From contig NZ_CP180208.1 in the NCBI RefSeq assembly GCF_047553045.1, positions 2,108,001-2,172,000 of the forward strand: DNA of 64,000 nucleotides, in the 5' to 3' direction. Of this stretch, positions 7,050 to 15,528 are shown in pieces (position 1 is the first letter of the stretch; each line of letters starts with the position of its first letter). The position numbers and the translations under genes are program-made. This stretch comes from Sphingomonas_L flavalba_A (GTDB lineage Bacteria; Pseudomonadota; Alphaproteobacteria; Sphingomonadales; Sphingomonadaceae). The notes beneath the pieces were generated by a model. That model was not told the DNA's origin. It saw only the letters and a program-made list of their open reading frames with translations, and made no database searches.

Positions 7050-9455
7050 ATGCCGATTCATCCGAAAATCCGCCTCGCCGCCTCGGTCGCGCTGATCGTG
7101 GCGACGCCCGGCATTGCCCATGCCGAGCAGGCCGGCGACCCGCCGGGCGCCAGCAGCGGCGAGGATGTGATCGTCGTCACCGGCACCCGCGCGGCCGGCC
7201 GCACCCGGCTCGATTCCGTCTCGCCGGTCGACGTGCTGACCGCCAGCACCCTGCGCCAGCAGGGCACGACGGAGGTTGCGGAGGCACTGTCCAGCATCAC
7301 CCCGTCGATCGACTTTCCGCGCGCCGCCGTGGTCGACGGCACCGATTCCGTCCGCCCGGCCACGCTGCGCGGCCTGTCGCCGGACCAGACGCTGGTGCTG
7401 ATCAACAATGTGCGCGGCCATTCCTCGGCGCTGGTCAACGTCAACGGATCGGTCGGGCGCGGCTCGTCCGCCGTCGATCTGAACACCATCCCCGGCGTCG
7501 CCCTCGACCGGATCGAGGTGCTGCGCGACGGCGCGTCGGCGCAATACGGGTCCGACGCGATCGCCGGGGTCATCAACCTGCGCCTGCGCGAGGCGCGGTC
7601 GGGCGGCGGACTCAACGCCAGCATCGGCCAGTATCGCACCACCATCGACGCGGCGCGCGGATCGCGCGACGCGCATGACGGCGAGACCTTCACCATTTCC
7701 GGCTGGCAGGGACTGGCGCTGGGGCAGGACGGCTTCCTGACCCTTTCCGCCGAATATCTGAACCGCAACCCGACCAGCCGTGGCGACCTCGACCCGCGCG
7801 CCACCCCGGCCAAGCTGCGCTCGCGTTTCGGCGACCCCGATGTCGAACAGTACACGCTTTACGCCAATGCCGGCGTGCCGCTCGGCGAAGACTGGCAGCT
7901 CTACGGCTGGGGCGGCTACCAGCATCGCGACAGCGTCAGCGCCGCCTTCCCGCGCGTGCCGAGCAACGCCAACAACGTCGCCTCCGTCTACCCGGACGGC
8001 TTCCTGCCGCTGATCGGCGTAAAGTCGAAGGACCTGACGCTGGCGGCCGGGGTGCGTGGCGACATCGGTGGGTGGAATCTGGACCTGAACGTCAGCTACG
8101 GCCGCAACCGGCTGGATTTCAGCACGCTCGATTCGATCAACGCGACCTACGGCGCCGCTTCGCCGACCGCGTTCGATGATGGCGCGCTGATCTACAACCA
8201 GTTTATCACCGGGCTTGATCTCAACCGCGAATATGGGCTGGGCGACGGCACGCTGACCGTTGCCGCCGGCGTCGAATATCGCCGCGAGGGCTATGAGATC
8301 GTCGCCGGCCAGCACGAATCCTACGATCGCGGCCCGCTGGGCGGCAACACCGCGCTCGCCAGCGGCGCGCAGGGCTTCATCGGCTTCCAGCCGGCGAACG
8401 AGGTCGACGTCAGCCGCGACAACCTGTCCGCCTATCTGGACGTCGAAGCCAAGTTCAACGACCGGCTGACCATCGCCGCCGCGATCCGTGGCGAGAGCTA
8501 TTCCGACTTCGGCGAGACGGCGACGGCCAAGCTGTCCGGCCGATACGACGCGACCGACTGGTTCGCGCTGCGCGGCGCGGTATCCACCGGCTTCCGCGCG
8601 CCATCACTCCAGCAGAGCTTCTTCACTTCGACGGCGTCGGTCATTTCGAACGGCAATCTGCTGGAAACCGGCACCTATCCGACGACCAGCCCGATCGCGG
8701 CGGCGCTGGGCGGGCGGGCGCTCGACCCTGAGAAGTCGACCAACTATTCGCTCGGCTTCGTCGTCCGCTCCGGCGGGTTCGAGCTGACCGTCGACGGCTA
8801 TCACATCCGCATCCGCGACCAGCTCGCCCTGTCGGAGAATATCCAGGCGAGCTTCAGCCAGGCCGTCGCCGACATCCTCGCGCCGTTCGGGGTGCAGGCG
8901 GCCCGTTTCTTCATCAACGGCGTCACCACGCAGACCAAGGGCGTCGACATCGTCGCGCGCTACCGCCAGCCGACGGCCGGGGCCGGCACGTTCGACTTCA
9001 CCCTTGCCGCCAATTTCAGCGACATCGCGGTCAAGAAGGTGCCGACGACGACGTCGACGCTGAACCCGGCGCCGACGCTGTTCAACCGCCAGCGCATCCT
9101 GACCATCGAGCAGGGCACGCCGCGCACCAAGGTGGTCGGCTCGGTCGACTGGTCGCTCGGCGACCTGGGCGTGACCGGGCGCGCCACGTATTATGGCGAC
9201 GTCAACCAGCCGGGCACGCTGGTCGACGGCAGCGCCGACCTGCACACCGGCAAGAAGGTGATCGCCGACCTGGAGGCGCGCTACACCATCGCCAAGCGGG
9301 TGACGCTGGCGATCGGCGCGGACAATCTGTTCGACACCTATCCGCGCCAGGTGCCCGCGTCGCTCAATTCGACCGGCGTGACCGCTTTCCCCTTCTACTC
9401 GCCGTTCGGCTTCAACGGCCGCTTCCTCTACGCGCGGGTGGGGGTGAACTGGTAA
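7050..9455 (+). CDS. TonB-dependent outer-membrane receptor
   Basis: An 801-residue receptor with a signal peptide (residues 1-26, cleavage after 'GIAHA'). The plug domain covers about 35-175 and includes 'VIVVTGTRAAGRTRLDSVSPVDV', 'LRGLSPDQTLVLINNVRGH' and 'EVLRDGASAQYGSDAIAGVINL'. A long beta-barrel follows, closed by the terminal aromatic motif 'FLYARVGVNW'. Such receptors import siderophores, haem, vitamins or carbohydrates using TonB energy. The 'R-GLSPDQTLVLIN' plug is the common sphingomonad type and does not reveal the substrate. It ends at a strong hairpin facing the convergent Crp/Fnr gene. Confidence 0.92.
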   Translation: MPIHPKIRLAASVALIVATPGIAHAEQAGDPPGASSGEDVIVVTGTRAAGRTRLDSVSPVDVLTASTLRQQGTTEVAEALSSITPSIDFPRAAVVDGTDSVRPATLRGLSPDQTLVLINNVRGHSSALVNVNGSVGRGSSAVDLNTIPGVALDRIEVLRDGASAQYGSDAIAGVINLRLREARSGGGLNASIGQYRTTIDAARGSRDAHDGETFTISGWQGLALGQDGFLTLSAEYLNRNPTSRGDLDPRATPAKLRSRFGDPDVEQYTLYANAGVPLGEDWQLYGWGGYQHRDSVSAAFPRVPSNANNVASVYPDGFLPLIGVKSKDLTLAAGVRGDIGGWNLDLNVSYGRNRLDFSTLDSINATYGAASPTAFDDGALIYNQFITGLDLNREYGLGDGTLTVAAGVEYRREGYEIVAGQHESYDRGPLGGNTALASGAQGFIGFQPANEVDVSRDNLSAYLDVEAKFNDRLTIAAAIRGESYSDFGETATAKLSGRYDATDWFALRGAVSTGFRAPSLQQSFFTSTASVISNGNLLETGTYPTTSPIAAALGGRALDPEKSTNYSLGFVVRSGGFELTVDGYHIRIRDQLALSENIQASFSQAVADILAPFGVQAARFFINGVTTQTKGVDIVARYRQPTAGAGTFDFTLAANFSDIAVKKVPTTTSTLNPAPTLFNRQRILTIEQGTPRTKVVGSVDWSLGDLGVTGRATYYGDVNQPGTLVDGSADLHTGKKVIADLEARYTIAKRVTLAIGADNLFDTYPRQVPASLNSTGVTAFPFYSPFGFNGRFLYARVGVNW

Positions 9456-9465
9456 GCCCGAAACA

Positions 9466-9492
9466 GGTTGCCGGCGCCCGCCGCCGGCAACC
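9466..9492. terminator. Hairpin between convergent genes
   Basis: A perfect 11-base-pair stem (GGTTGCCGGCG and its complement) with a five-base loop lies between the converging TonB-receptor and Crp/Fnr genes. It has no T-run on either side, so it is at most a weak bidirectional terminator or a transcript-stabilising hairpin. Confidence 0.5.
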
Positions 9493-9512
9493 GTCCGCAC
9501 CGGGCGGAGGCA

Positions 9513-10262
9513 CTATCCCGTGGCGGCGGCACGACAGCGCGGCGGGCCCTGATGGCCCGCGGCCATGTCACGGATCGCCGCCAGGTCGAACAGGGTGAGC
9601 CGCCCGTGCCGGCTGGCGAGGAAGCCGGCTTTCTGCCAGGCGGAGAGCAAGCGGCTGGCGGTGTAGAGGGTGATGCCGGCGAACGCCGCGATGTCCTTGC
9701 GCCGCAGCGGCATTTCGATCGTCGTGCCGCGCAGCCCGTCCCGCCCGGCCTGGGCGGCAAGGCGCAGGATCGCCTGGGCAAGGCGCGGCTCTGCGCGCAG
9801 CGTCGTCAATTCGCGCACCCGTTCCTGAAGCTGGGCGATCCGGTTGCCGAGGATGCGGATCATGTTGGTCGAAATCGCGCCGTGCCGCGCCATCAGCGCC
9901 AGCAGGTCCGCACCGCTCCAGCTAAACACGGTCGATGCCTCTACCGCGATCGCGTCGGCGGGAAAGCGCCGGTCGGTGAACAAGTGCGCGGCGCCGAACA
10001 TCTCGCCGGGGCCGATGAAGCGGACGATCGCCTCGCCGCCGTCGCTGCCGGTCTGGACGATCCGCACGCTGCCGGTGCCCAGCGCATAGGCGCGGTCGAC
10101 CGCCTCGCCCTGCGCGCAGATCACCTTGCCCTTGGCCACCCGCTCTATCCGCATCGCGGCGCGCACCGCGTCGAGCGCCTCCGGCGACAGCGAGCGCAGC
10201 AGCTCGACCCCGGCCAGCCGCTCACGCAGCGCCGCCGCCTGCTCCCGTGCGCGATAGTCCAT
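9513..10262 (-). CDS. Crp/Fnr-family transcriptional regulator
   Basis: A 249-residue regulator with a cyclic-nucleotide-binding-like beta-roll (about 20-130; 'GKVICAQGEAVDRAYALGTGSVRIV', 'FIGPGEMFG'), a long dimer helix (about 128-157) and a C-terminal HTH of the Crp type ('MPLRRKDIAAFAGITLYTASRLLSAW', recognition helix near 198-209). It lacks the N-terminal cysteine cluster of FNR (only C49 and a C-terminal Cys), so oxygen sensing through a 4Fe-4S cluster is unlikely. It is divergent from the TonB receptor at 10382. The shared spacer holds a 14-base palindrome with Crp/Fnr spacing (10310-10323), the likely operator for itself and the receptor. Confidence 0.9.
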   Translation of the reverse strand: MDYRAREQAAALRERLAGVELLRSLSPEALDAVRAAMRIERVAKGKVICAQGEAVDRAYALGTGSVRIVQTGSDGGEAIVRFIGPGEMFGAAHLFTDRRFPADAIAVEASTVFSWSGADLLALMARHGAISTNMIRILGNRIAQLQERVRELTTLRAEPRLAQAILRLAAQAGRDGLRGTTIEMPLRRKDIAAFAGITLYTASRLLSAWQKAGFLASRHGRLTLFDLAAIRDMAAGHQGPPRCRAAATG

Positions 10263-10309
10263 CGGCTCGTCCCCCGCTCGTCCGCCTGCAGCGACAATCG
10301 GCCGGCATA

Positions 10310-10323
10310 TTGCGCCAGCGCAA
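10310..10323. promoter_or_regulatory. Candidate Crp/Fnr-type operator
   Basis: The perfect inverted repeat TTGCGCCAGCGCAA has the 5-4-5 layout of Crp/Fnr-family sites (FNR: TTGAT-N4-ATCAA), with CG in place of AT. It lies 48 bases from the start of the Crp/Fnr gene and 58 bases from the start of the divergent TonB receptor. Its location suggests autoregulation and control of the receptor; this is inferred. Confidence 0.5.
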
Positions 10324-10349
10324 AACCATCATCGCCGATACATCTTATA

Positions 10350-10364
10350 TGCGAGTAACTCGCA
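10350..10364. promoter_or_regulatory. Candidate alphaproteobacterial Fur/Mur-type box
   Basis: A perfect 7-1-7 palindrome, TGCGAGT-A-ACTCGCA, lies 17 bases upstream of the chosen start of the TonB receptor at 10382. Its architecture resembles the TGC-rich inverted repeats bound by alphaproteobacterial Fur/Mur proteins. A preceding TATAT (10346-10350) could be part of the -10 element, which would place the site in a repressing position. Confidence 0.45.
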
Positions 10365-10381
10365 ATAGCAAAGATGGTGAT

Positions 10382-12628
10382 ATGCCCCCTCCCCGCCGCC
10401 GCCTGCCCCGCCTGTCGTCCCCCGCCGCCGCCCGCCTGACGGCGGCGCTTGGCGTTCCGGCGCTGGCGGCGGCGCTGGTCCCCGGCGCCGCCCTCGCCCA
10501 GTCGGCGTCGCCGGGCGCGGCGGGCGAAATCGTCGTCGTCGCGCCGCACAGCCCGGTCGTCACCCGGCTCGATGCCGCCGCCGGGGCGACCGCCATCCTG
10601 TCGGCCGACGCGCTGCCGGCCAGCACCAACCTGACCATCGCGCGCGCCCTCGCCACCGTGCCGGGGGTGGTGGTGCAGGATTTCTTCGGCGGCAACGACC
10701 AGCCGCGCATCCAGATGCGCGGTTCCGGCCTGCAGCAGAACCCGGTGGAGCGCGGGGTGCTGATGCTGCGCAACGGCCTGCCGCTCAACCGCGCCGACGG
10801 CTCCTATATCGTCGGCTTCGCCAATCCCGGCGAGGCGCAGGCGATCGAGGTCTATCGCGGCTACATGGCCAACCGGCTGGGCGCGACGGTGCTTGGCGGG
10901 GCGCTGAACCTGGTGTCGCCCAACGGCCGCACCAGCCCCGGCGTCGGCCTGTCCGCCAGCGGCGGCAGCTTCGGCCAGTTCGGCGCCAACGCGCGGGCGG
11001 GCCTCTCCGGCGAACGATTCGACATGCTGTTGCGCGGCGACTTCACCCGCCGCGACGGATACCGGACCTACAATGATTCACGCCGGATCGGCGTCGGCGG
11101 CAATGTCGGCGTGCGGCTGACCGACGCGGTGACAGTGCGGCTGTTCGCCAGCTATACCGATCTTGGCTTCGACGTGTCCGGCCCGCTGACCATGGCGCTG
11201 CTCAAAAGCAATCCGCGCGCGGTGTTCACCGGCCCGACGGTGACGCCGGCCGGGGCGATCAACCCCGGCCCCAATGTCGTGCGGGACAGGACCCGGCGGG
11301 AAGCGACACAGTTCCAGGCCGGTGCCCGCGCGACCGGGGCGTTCGGCGCCCATGTCGTCGACCTCGCGCTTGGCTATGCCGCGACCGACGACATGTTCCG
11401 CTTCCCGATGTCCGCCGGCGTCCGCGACACCGACGGCGACGACGTGACGCTGGTCGCCCGCTACGCCTACAAGCCGGACGCGACCCGCGCGCTGCCGCTG
11501 TTCGAAGCGACCGCCCAATATGTGACCGGCACCGCCGACCGGGACAATTACCTGAACCTTTCCGGCAAGCGCGGCGCGCTGTTCGGGCGCAGCCGGTTGA
11601 AGGCGGATACGCTGGCGCTGAACGCCGGGCTGAACATCCCGCTCGGCACGGACCTCACCCTGTCGCCGTCGCTGTCCTGGTCGCGCGCCACCCGCGACAA
11701 TATCGACCGTTTCGGCGCGGCGACCCGGCCGACCGCCGCCTACAGCCCGGCCAACCCCGGCATGGCGCTGCCCGGCGGCGCGGTGCCGACGGTCAGCACC
11801 AGTTACGCGCACACCTATCGGGGGTGGAGCCCGGCGCTAGGCCTCGCCTGGCAGCCGTCGGGCGACCAGACGCTGTTCGTCGCGGTCAGCCGCAGTTTCG
11901 AGCCGCCGACCCATGATGACCTGCTGGCGACCGTCAACGGCACGCCGAACAGCAGCGCCGGGCGGCCGAACCCGGCCAACCCCGCCCTCCCCGCCGCCGC
12001 CTTCGTCACGCCGGCGCTGAAGGCGCAGCGCGCGACCACGGCAGAGGCGGGCTGGCGCGGCCGGTCCGGCGACTTTTCGTGGGACGCGGTCGCCTATTAT
12101 GCGTGGGTCCGCAACGAACTGCTCAGCCTGCGCGACGAATCCGGCACCTCGCTCGGCGCCGCCAACGCGCCGCGCACCCGCCATCTCGGCGTCGAGCTGG
12201 GGCTGAGCGCCCAAATCCTGCCGACGCTCAACGGCCGGATCGCCTATACCTGGCAGGATTTCCGTTTCCGGCATGATCCGCTGCGCGGCGACAACCGGCT
12301 GGCCGGCGCCCCGCGCCACTGGCTGCAGGCCAGCCTCGACTGGCAACCGGTCGACAGCCTCACCGCGCAGGCCGGCCTGCGCTGGGTGCCGGCGAAGACG
12401 CCGGTCGACAACCTCGGCACGCTCTACAACCCCGCTTACACCGTAGCCGATCTGCGCGGCGAATACCGGCTGGGTGGCGGCGCCACCGTCTTCGCCGAAA
12501 TCACCAACCTGTTCGACAAACGCTACGCCGCCTCGACCCTGATCGTCGATCAGGCGCGGCCGGATCAGGCCGCCTTCCTGCCCGGAGACGGCCGCGCCTT
12601 CGGCGGCGGCATCCGCCTCAGCTTCTGA
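10382..12628 (+). CDS. TonB-dependent receptor (FecA-like)
   Basis: A 748-residue outer-membrane receptor. The signal peptide is about residues 1-39 (cleavage after 'GAALAQ'). The plug includes 'EIVVVAPHSPVVTRLDAAAGATAIL', 'VVVQDFFGGNDQPRIQMRGSGL' and 'EVYRGYMANRLGATVLGGALNLV'; the barrel ends in 'GGGIRLSF'. The plug resembles FecA-like receptors for metal chelates. I chose ATG 10382 over an in-frame ATG at 10349, because the shorter form gives a clean signal peptide and the upstream ATG lies inside the palindrome at 10350-10364. The secreted cupin gene follows after 21 bases and is probably cotranscribed. Confidence 0.88.
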   Translation: MPPPRRRLPRLSSPAAARLTAALGVPALAAALVPGAALAQSASPGAAGEIVVVAPHSPVVTRLDAAAGATAILSADALPASTNLTIARALATVPGVVVQDFFGGNDQPRIQMRGSGLQQNPVERGVLMLRNGLPLNRADGSYIVGFANPGEAQAIEVYRGYMANRLGATVLGGALNLVSPNGRTSPGVGLSASGGSFGQFGANARAGLSGERFDMLLRGDFTRRDGYRTYNDSRRIGVGGNVGVRLTDAVTVRLFASYTDLGFDVSGPLTMALLKSNPRAVFTGPTVTPAGAINPGPNVVRDRTRREATQFQAGARATGAFGAHVVDLALGYAATDDMFRFPMSAGVRDTDGDDVTLVARYAYKPDATRALPLFEATAQYVTGTADRDNYLNLSGKRGALFGRSRLKADTLALNAGLNIPLGTDLTLSPSLSWSRATRDNIDRFGAATRPTAAYSPANPGMALPGGAVPTVSTSYAHTYRGWSPALGLAWQPSGDQTLFVAVSRSFEPPTHDDLLATVNGTPNSSAGRPNPANPALPAAAFVTPALKAQRATTAEAGWRGRSGDFSWDAVAYYAWVRNELLSLRDESGTSLGAANAPRTRHLGVELGLSAQILPTLNGRIAYTWQDFRFRHDPLRGDNRLAGAPRHWLQASLDWQPVDSLTAQAGLRWVPAKTPVDNLGTLYNPAYTVADLRGEYRLGGGATVFAEITNLFDKRYAASTLIVDQARPDQAAFLPGDGRAFGGGIRLSF

Positions 12629-12649
12629 CCCCAAAAGAAAGGACCAGTC

Positions 12650-13096
12650 ATGCACCAGCCTATCCTGCTTCTCGCCGCCGCCGCCGCGCTGGCGGCCCCC
12701 GCCGCCGCGACCGGCGCATCGACCACGCTCGATATCGACAAGCTCGGCTACGAAATCGTCCACGACGTCGCTCGCCGCACGATCCTCGCGCTCGACAAGG
12801 ACGGCCAGCCGCTCAGCCTGCTGCTCCGCATCGGCAACGGCCAGTTCCTGCCGCCGCATGGCGGCGGCGGCCCGATCCGCCTGCTGACCGTCGTGTCGGG
12901 CACGCTGACCTGGGGCGACGGCAACATAGTCGATCCGGCGGCGGAGCGCCGCCTAAGCCCCGGCAGCGTCGTCGTCCTGCCCGCCGGCGGCGGCGAGCAC
13001 TGGGCCGCCGCCCGCGACGGCGACGTGCTGCTTCAGGTCGTGTTGGTCCGCGGCGGCAGTCTGACGCCGACCGCGGCCGCGCAGGTCACGCCCTGA
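12650..13096 (+). CDS. Secreted cupin-domain protein
   Basis: A 148-residue protein with a signal peptide (about 1-23, 'LLAAAAALAAPAAATGA'). The rest forms a single small cupin: 'LPPHGGGGPIRLLTVVSGTLTWGDG' has the first cupin motif with one histidine, and 'LSPGSVVVLPAGGGEHWAAARDGDVLLQVVL' has the second, with another histidine. A periplasmic metal-binding or chelate-binding role is inferred from the fold and from its place directly behind a TonB receptor; no substrate can be assigned. Confidence 0.75.
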   Translation: MHQPILLLAAAAALAAPAAATGASTTLDIDKLGYEIVHDVARRTILALDKDGQPLSLLLRIGNGQFLPPHGGGGPIRLLTVVSGTLTWGDGNIVDPAAERRLSPGSVVVLPAGGGEHWAAARDGDVLLQVVLVRGGSLTPTAAAQVTP

Positions 13097-13110
13097 CCTG
13101 CCGGAAAAAC

Positions 13111-13145
13111 CGGTGGCCATCGCCGCGCCGCGACGATGGCCACCG
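13111..13145 (-). terminator. Intrinsic terminator of the TonB receptor at 13239-15416
   Basis: A perfect 12-base-pair stem (CGGTGGCCATCG and its complement) with an 11-base loop. On the minus strand it is followed by GTTTTTCC (from 13110 down), the layout of an intrinsic terminator for the leftward receptor gene. Confidence 0.7.
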
Positions 13146-13200
13146 ACCGTCCGGGCACGCCACCGGGTCTCGTGCCGCGCCCGAAACTCTGCTCGCGTCA

Positions 13201-13223
13201 AGCGGGGCGGCCACCGCCCCGCT
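13201..13223. other. Hairpin downstream of the TonB receptor
   Basis: A 10-base-pair perfect stem (AGCGGGGCGG and its complement) with a three-base loop lies 15 bases beyond the receptor stop codon. It may protect the 3' end of the leftward transcript together with the terminator at 13111-13145. Confidence 0.5.
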
Positions 13224-13238
13224 CGAACAGGCCGAAGG

Positions 13239-15416
13239 CTAGAAGTCGACCTTCGCCGACAACCACAGCCGGCGCGGTTCCTGGTTGTTGATGTACCGGT
13301 TGACGAAAGTCGCGCTGCCGTTGCTCGCCGTCGCCGGCTGGTAATCGACGAAATTGCGGTTGAACAGGTTGTAGACCGTCGCGCTGATCGTCACCGCCTG
13401 ACCGATCTGGTACGCCCCGCCCAGGTGGAACACGCTGTACGCCCGGTAGTCGCCGTACAGCGCCTTGGCATTGGCCGATCCGCTGTCCGGCGTCCGGTAA
13501 CGGCGGGTACGGTATTCACCGCGCAGCCACAGGCTGAACGGCTCGCTGACCGCCCAGCGCAGTTGCCCGTTTACCATGTGCTTGGGCGTGTTCGACAGCG
13601 GCCTGCCCTTCGACGGGCCGCTCTTCTGCTCGCTGTCGGTATAGGTGTAATTGCCCGACAGGGTCACCGCCGGCACCGGCCGCCAGCGGAAACTGAACTC
13701 AACCCCCTCGGTCCGCGCCTTGTCGATGTTGACCGACTGCCCGAACGTTGCCGTCGTCGGGTAGAATCCGACATCGACGCAACCGGTCTTGGAATAGTTT
13801 CCGGCAAGATAGTCGGCCTGGCTCACCCCGAAGGCGCAATTGTCGACCGGGTCATCGCTCGACGAGATCTTGTCGTCGAAATCGTTGCGGAAGAACGTCA
13901 GGTTGGCGCGGAAATTATCGCGGTTGTCGTAATAGACCGCCAGCTCGGTCGCGACGCTGGTTTCCGGCGTCAACGTCGGCGTGCCGATCAGCGGCAGGCG
14001 CCCCTGGCTGCCGAACCCGTTGATGCCGGGGGCAAGCTGCTCCAGCCGCGGCGCCTTATAGCCGCTGCTCACCCCGCCTTTCAGCGTCCAGTTGTCGCTC
14101 GCGTTCCACACCAGGTAGCCGCGCGGGCTGAAATGGCTGCCGAAGGTGGAATGGTGATCGTACCGCCCGCCGACGGTCAGCGCGAACGTCTCGGCAATCC
14201 GCCATTCGTCCTCGGCGAACACCGCCCACTGCTCGAAGGTGAACGGCGCGCTGGCCACCCCGTCGACCATCTTCGCGTCCCAGTACTGGCCGCCGATCGT
14301 GAAGGTGTGGTTGGCGACCCGCGACGATAATTTGGTGTCGAGGATGGTGCTGACGCTTTCCAGCGTGCGCGGCAACCCGCCCTTGACCGGCACCAGCGCC
14401 GGGATCAGCCGGCCCATCGTCTCGGTCTCGTTGCGCGACAGCGTCGTCTCCAGCGTGCCGAACGGCAGACGCCAGTTGTGCGCCAGCACATATTGCTGCC
14501 GCTTGAACTCCAGCGCGTCGGCATAGCCGCCGGCGACGGTGTTGGTGCCCATCTGGGCACTGGAATTATCGTACCACTGGTCGGCCAGCTCGACGTCCAG
14601 CCACAGGTCGTGGTCGACATGCGGGGTCAGGCTCAACCGGCCACCGGCCGACCAGATCTTGTTGCGCGTCGGGCTGGGGCCGAAACCAGTGACCGGCACC
14701 GGCGTGCCCGCCAGGTTCAGATATTGCAGTTTCGACTGCTCGCGCTTCGAATAGCTGCCGCGCAGCGCAACTCCCAGCAGATCGGTCACCACCGGTCCGT
14801 TCAGGTAAAGGTTGCCGCCATAGATCGCGCCGAAATCGCCGTCGCCCTGCACCGTGTAATGCCCGGTGGCGGAACCGCCCCAGCGGTCGCCGACCTTGCG
14901 GGTGATGATGTTGACGACACCGCCCATCGCGTCGGAACCGTAAAGCGTGGCCACCGGCCCGCGCACAACCTCGACCCGCTCGATCGCCGAAACCGGGGGC
15001 AGGAAGCTCGTCGCCGTTTCACCGAATCCGTTCGGCGTCACGCTGCCGGCGGTGTTCTGGCGGCGGCCGTCGATCAGGATTAGCGTCTGGTCCGATCCCA
15101 TGCCGCGGATGTTGATCGTGGAACCGCCGGACTTGCCGACGGATTCGCCAACGTCGACGCCCTCGATATTGGCGAGGATCTCGGTGATCGACACCGCGCG
15201 GATCGTCTCGATCTCCTCGCGCGCGATGACGCTGATCGACGCCGGCGCCTGCTCCACCTTCTGCTCGAAACCGGCGGCGGTGACAACGATCTCCGGCGCG
15301 GCGGCGTCGGACTCGGCGGCCTCGGCGGCAAGGCCCGGCGCCGCATAAATCATTGCCACGGCAAGGCTTGCACCACACGCCAAAGCCCGACGAAACGCTA
15401 CGGAAAGATCCGACAT
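13239..15416 (-). CDS. TonB-dependent receptor (siderophore/colicin I receptor type)
   Basis: A 725-residue receptor with a signal peptide (about 1-30, cleavage after 'APGLAA'). The sequence 'PEIVVTAAGFEQKVEQAPASISVIAREEIE' matches the TonB box and plug start of CirA/FepA-like ferric-siderophore receptors. It continues with 'NIRGMGSDQTLILIDGRRQN', 'ERVEVVRGPVATLYGSDAMGGVVNIIT', and ends 'EPRRLWLSAKVDF'. Import of a ferric catecholate-type compound is likely from the family. It is divergent from the two-component system gene at 15529, and a Fur-like sequence lies just upstream (15428-15446). Confidence 0.9.
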   Translation of the reverse strand: MSDLSVAFRRALACGASLAVAMIYAAPGLAAEAAESDAAAPEIVVTAAGFEQKVEQAPASISVIAREEIETIRAVSITEILANIEGVDVGESVGKSGGSTINIRGMGSDQTLILIDGRRQNTAGSVTPNGFGETATSFLPPVSAIERVEVVRGPVATLYGSDAMGGVVNIITRKVGDRWGGSATGHYTVQGDGDFGAIYGGNLYLNGPVVTDLLGVALRGSYSKREQSKLQYLNLAGTPVPVTGFGPSPTRNKIWSAGGRLSLTPHVDHDLWLDVELADQWYDNSSAQMGTNTVAGGYADALEFKRQQYVLAHNWRLPFGTLETTLSRNETETMGRLIPALVPVKGGLPRTLESVSTILDTKLSSRVANHTFTIGGQYWDAKMVDGVASAPFTFEQWAVFAEDEWRIAETFALTVGGRYDHHSTFGSHFSPRGYLVWNASDNWTLKGGVSSGYKAPRLEQLAPGINGFGSQGRLPLIGTPTLTPETSVATELAVYYDNRDNFRANLTFFRNDFDDKISSSDDPVDNCAFGVSQADYLAGNYSKTGCVDVGFYPTTATFGQSVNIDKARTEGVEFSFRWRPVPAVTLSGNYTYTDSEQKSGPSKGRPLSNTPKHMVNGQLRWAVSEPFSLWLRGEYRTRRYRTPDSGSANAKALYGDYRAYSVFHLGGAYQIGQAVTISATVYNLFNRNFVDYQPATASNGSATFVNRYINNQEPRRLWLSAKVDF

Positions 15417-15427
15417 TGAACCCCCTA

Positions 15428-15446
15428 GATATTGAGACTAATTAGC
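15428..15446. promoter_or_regulatory. Possible Fur box upstream of the TonB receptor
   Basis: GATATTGAGACTAATTAGC matches the classic 19-base Fur consensus at 14 of 19 positions on the plus strand (13 of 19 on the other). It lies 12-30 bases upstream of the receptor start and in one of the few AT-rich stretches here. The match is moderate. Confidence 0.35.
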
Positions 15447-15528
15447 AACAACAGAACGACGCGGCGCCTAGCCATCGTCGTGCTGGAAGTCGACCGGGAA
15501 CGGCACATCGCGCGCGGGGAGCAACACT

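Noticed and set aside
9513..10262. An oxygen-sensing FNR protein
   Set aside because: The N-terminal cysteine cluster that holds the 4Fe-4S centre is missing.
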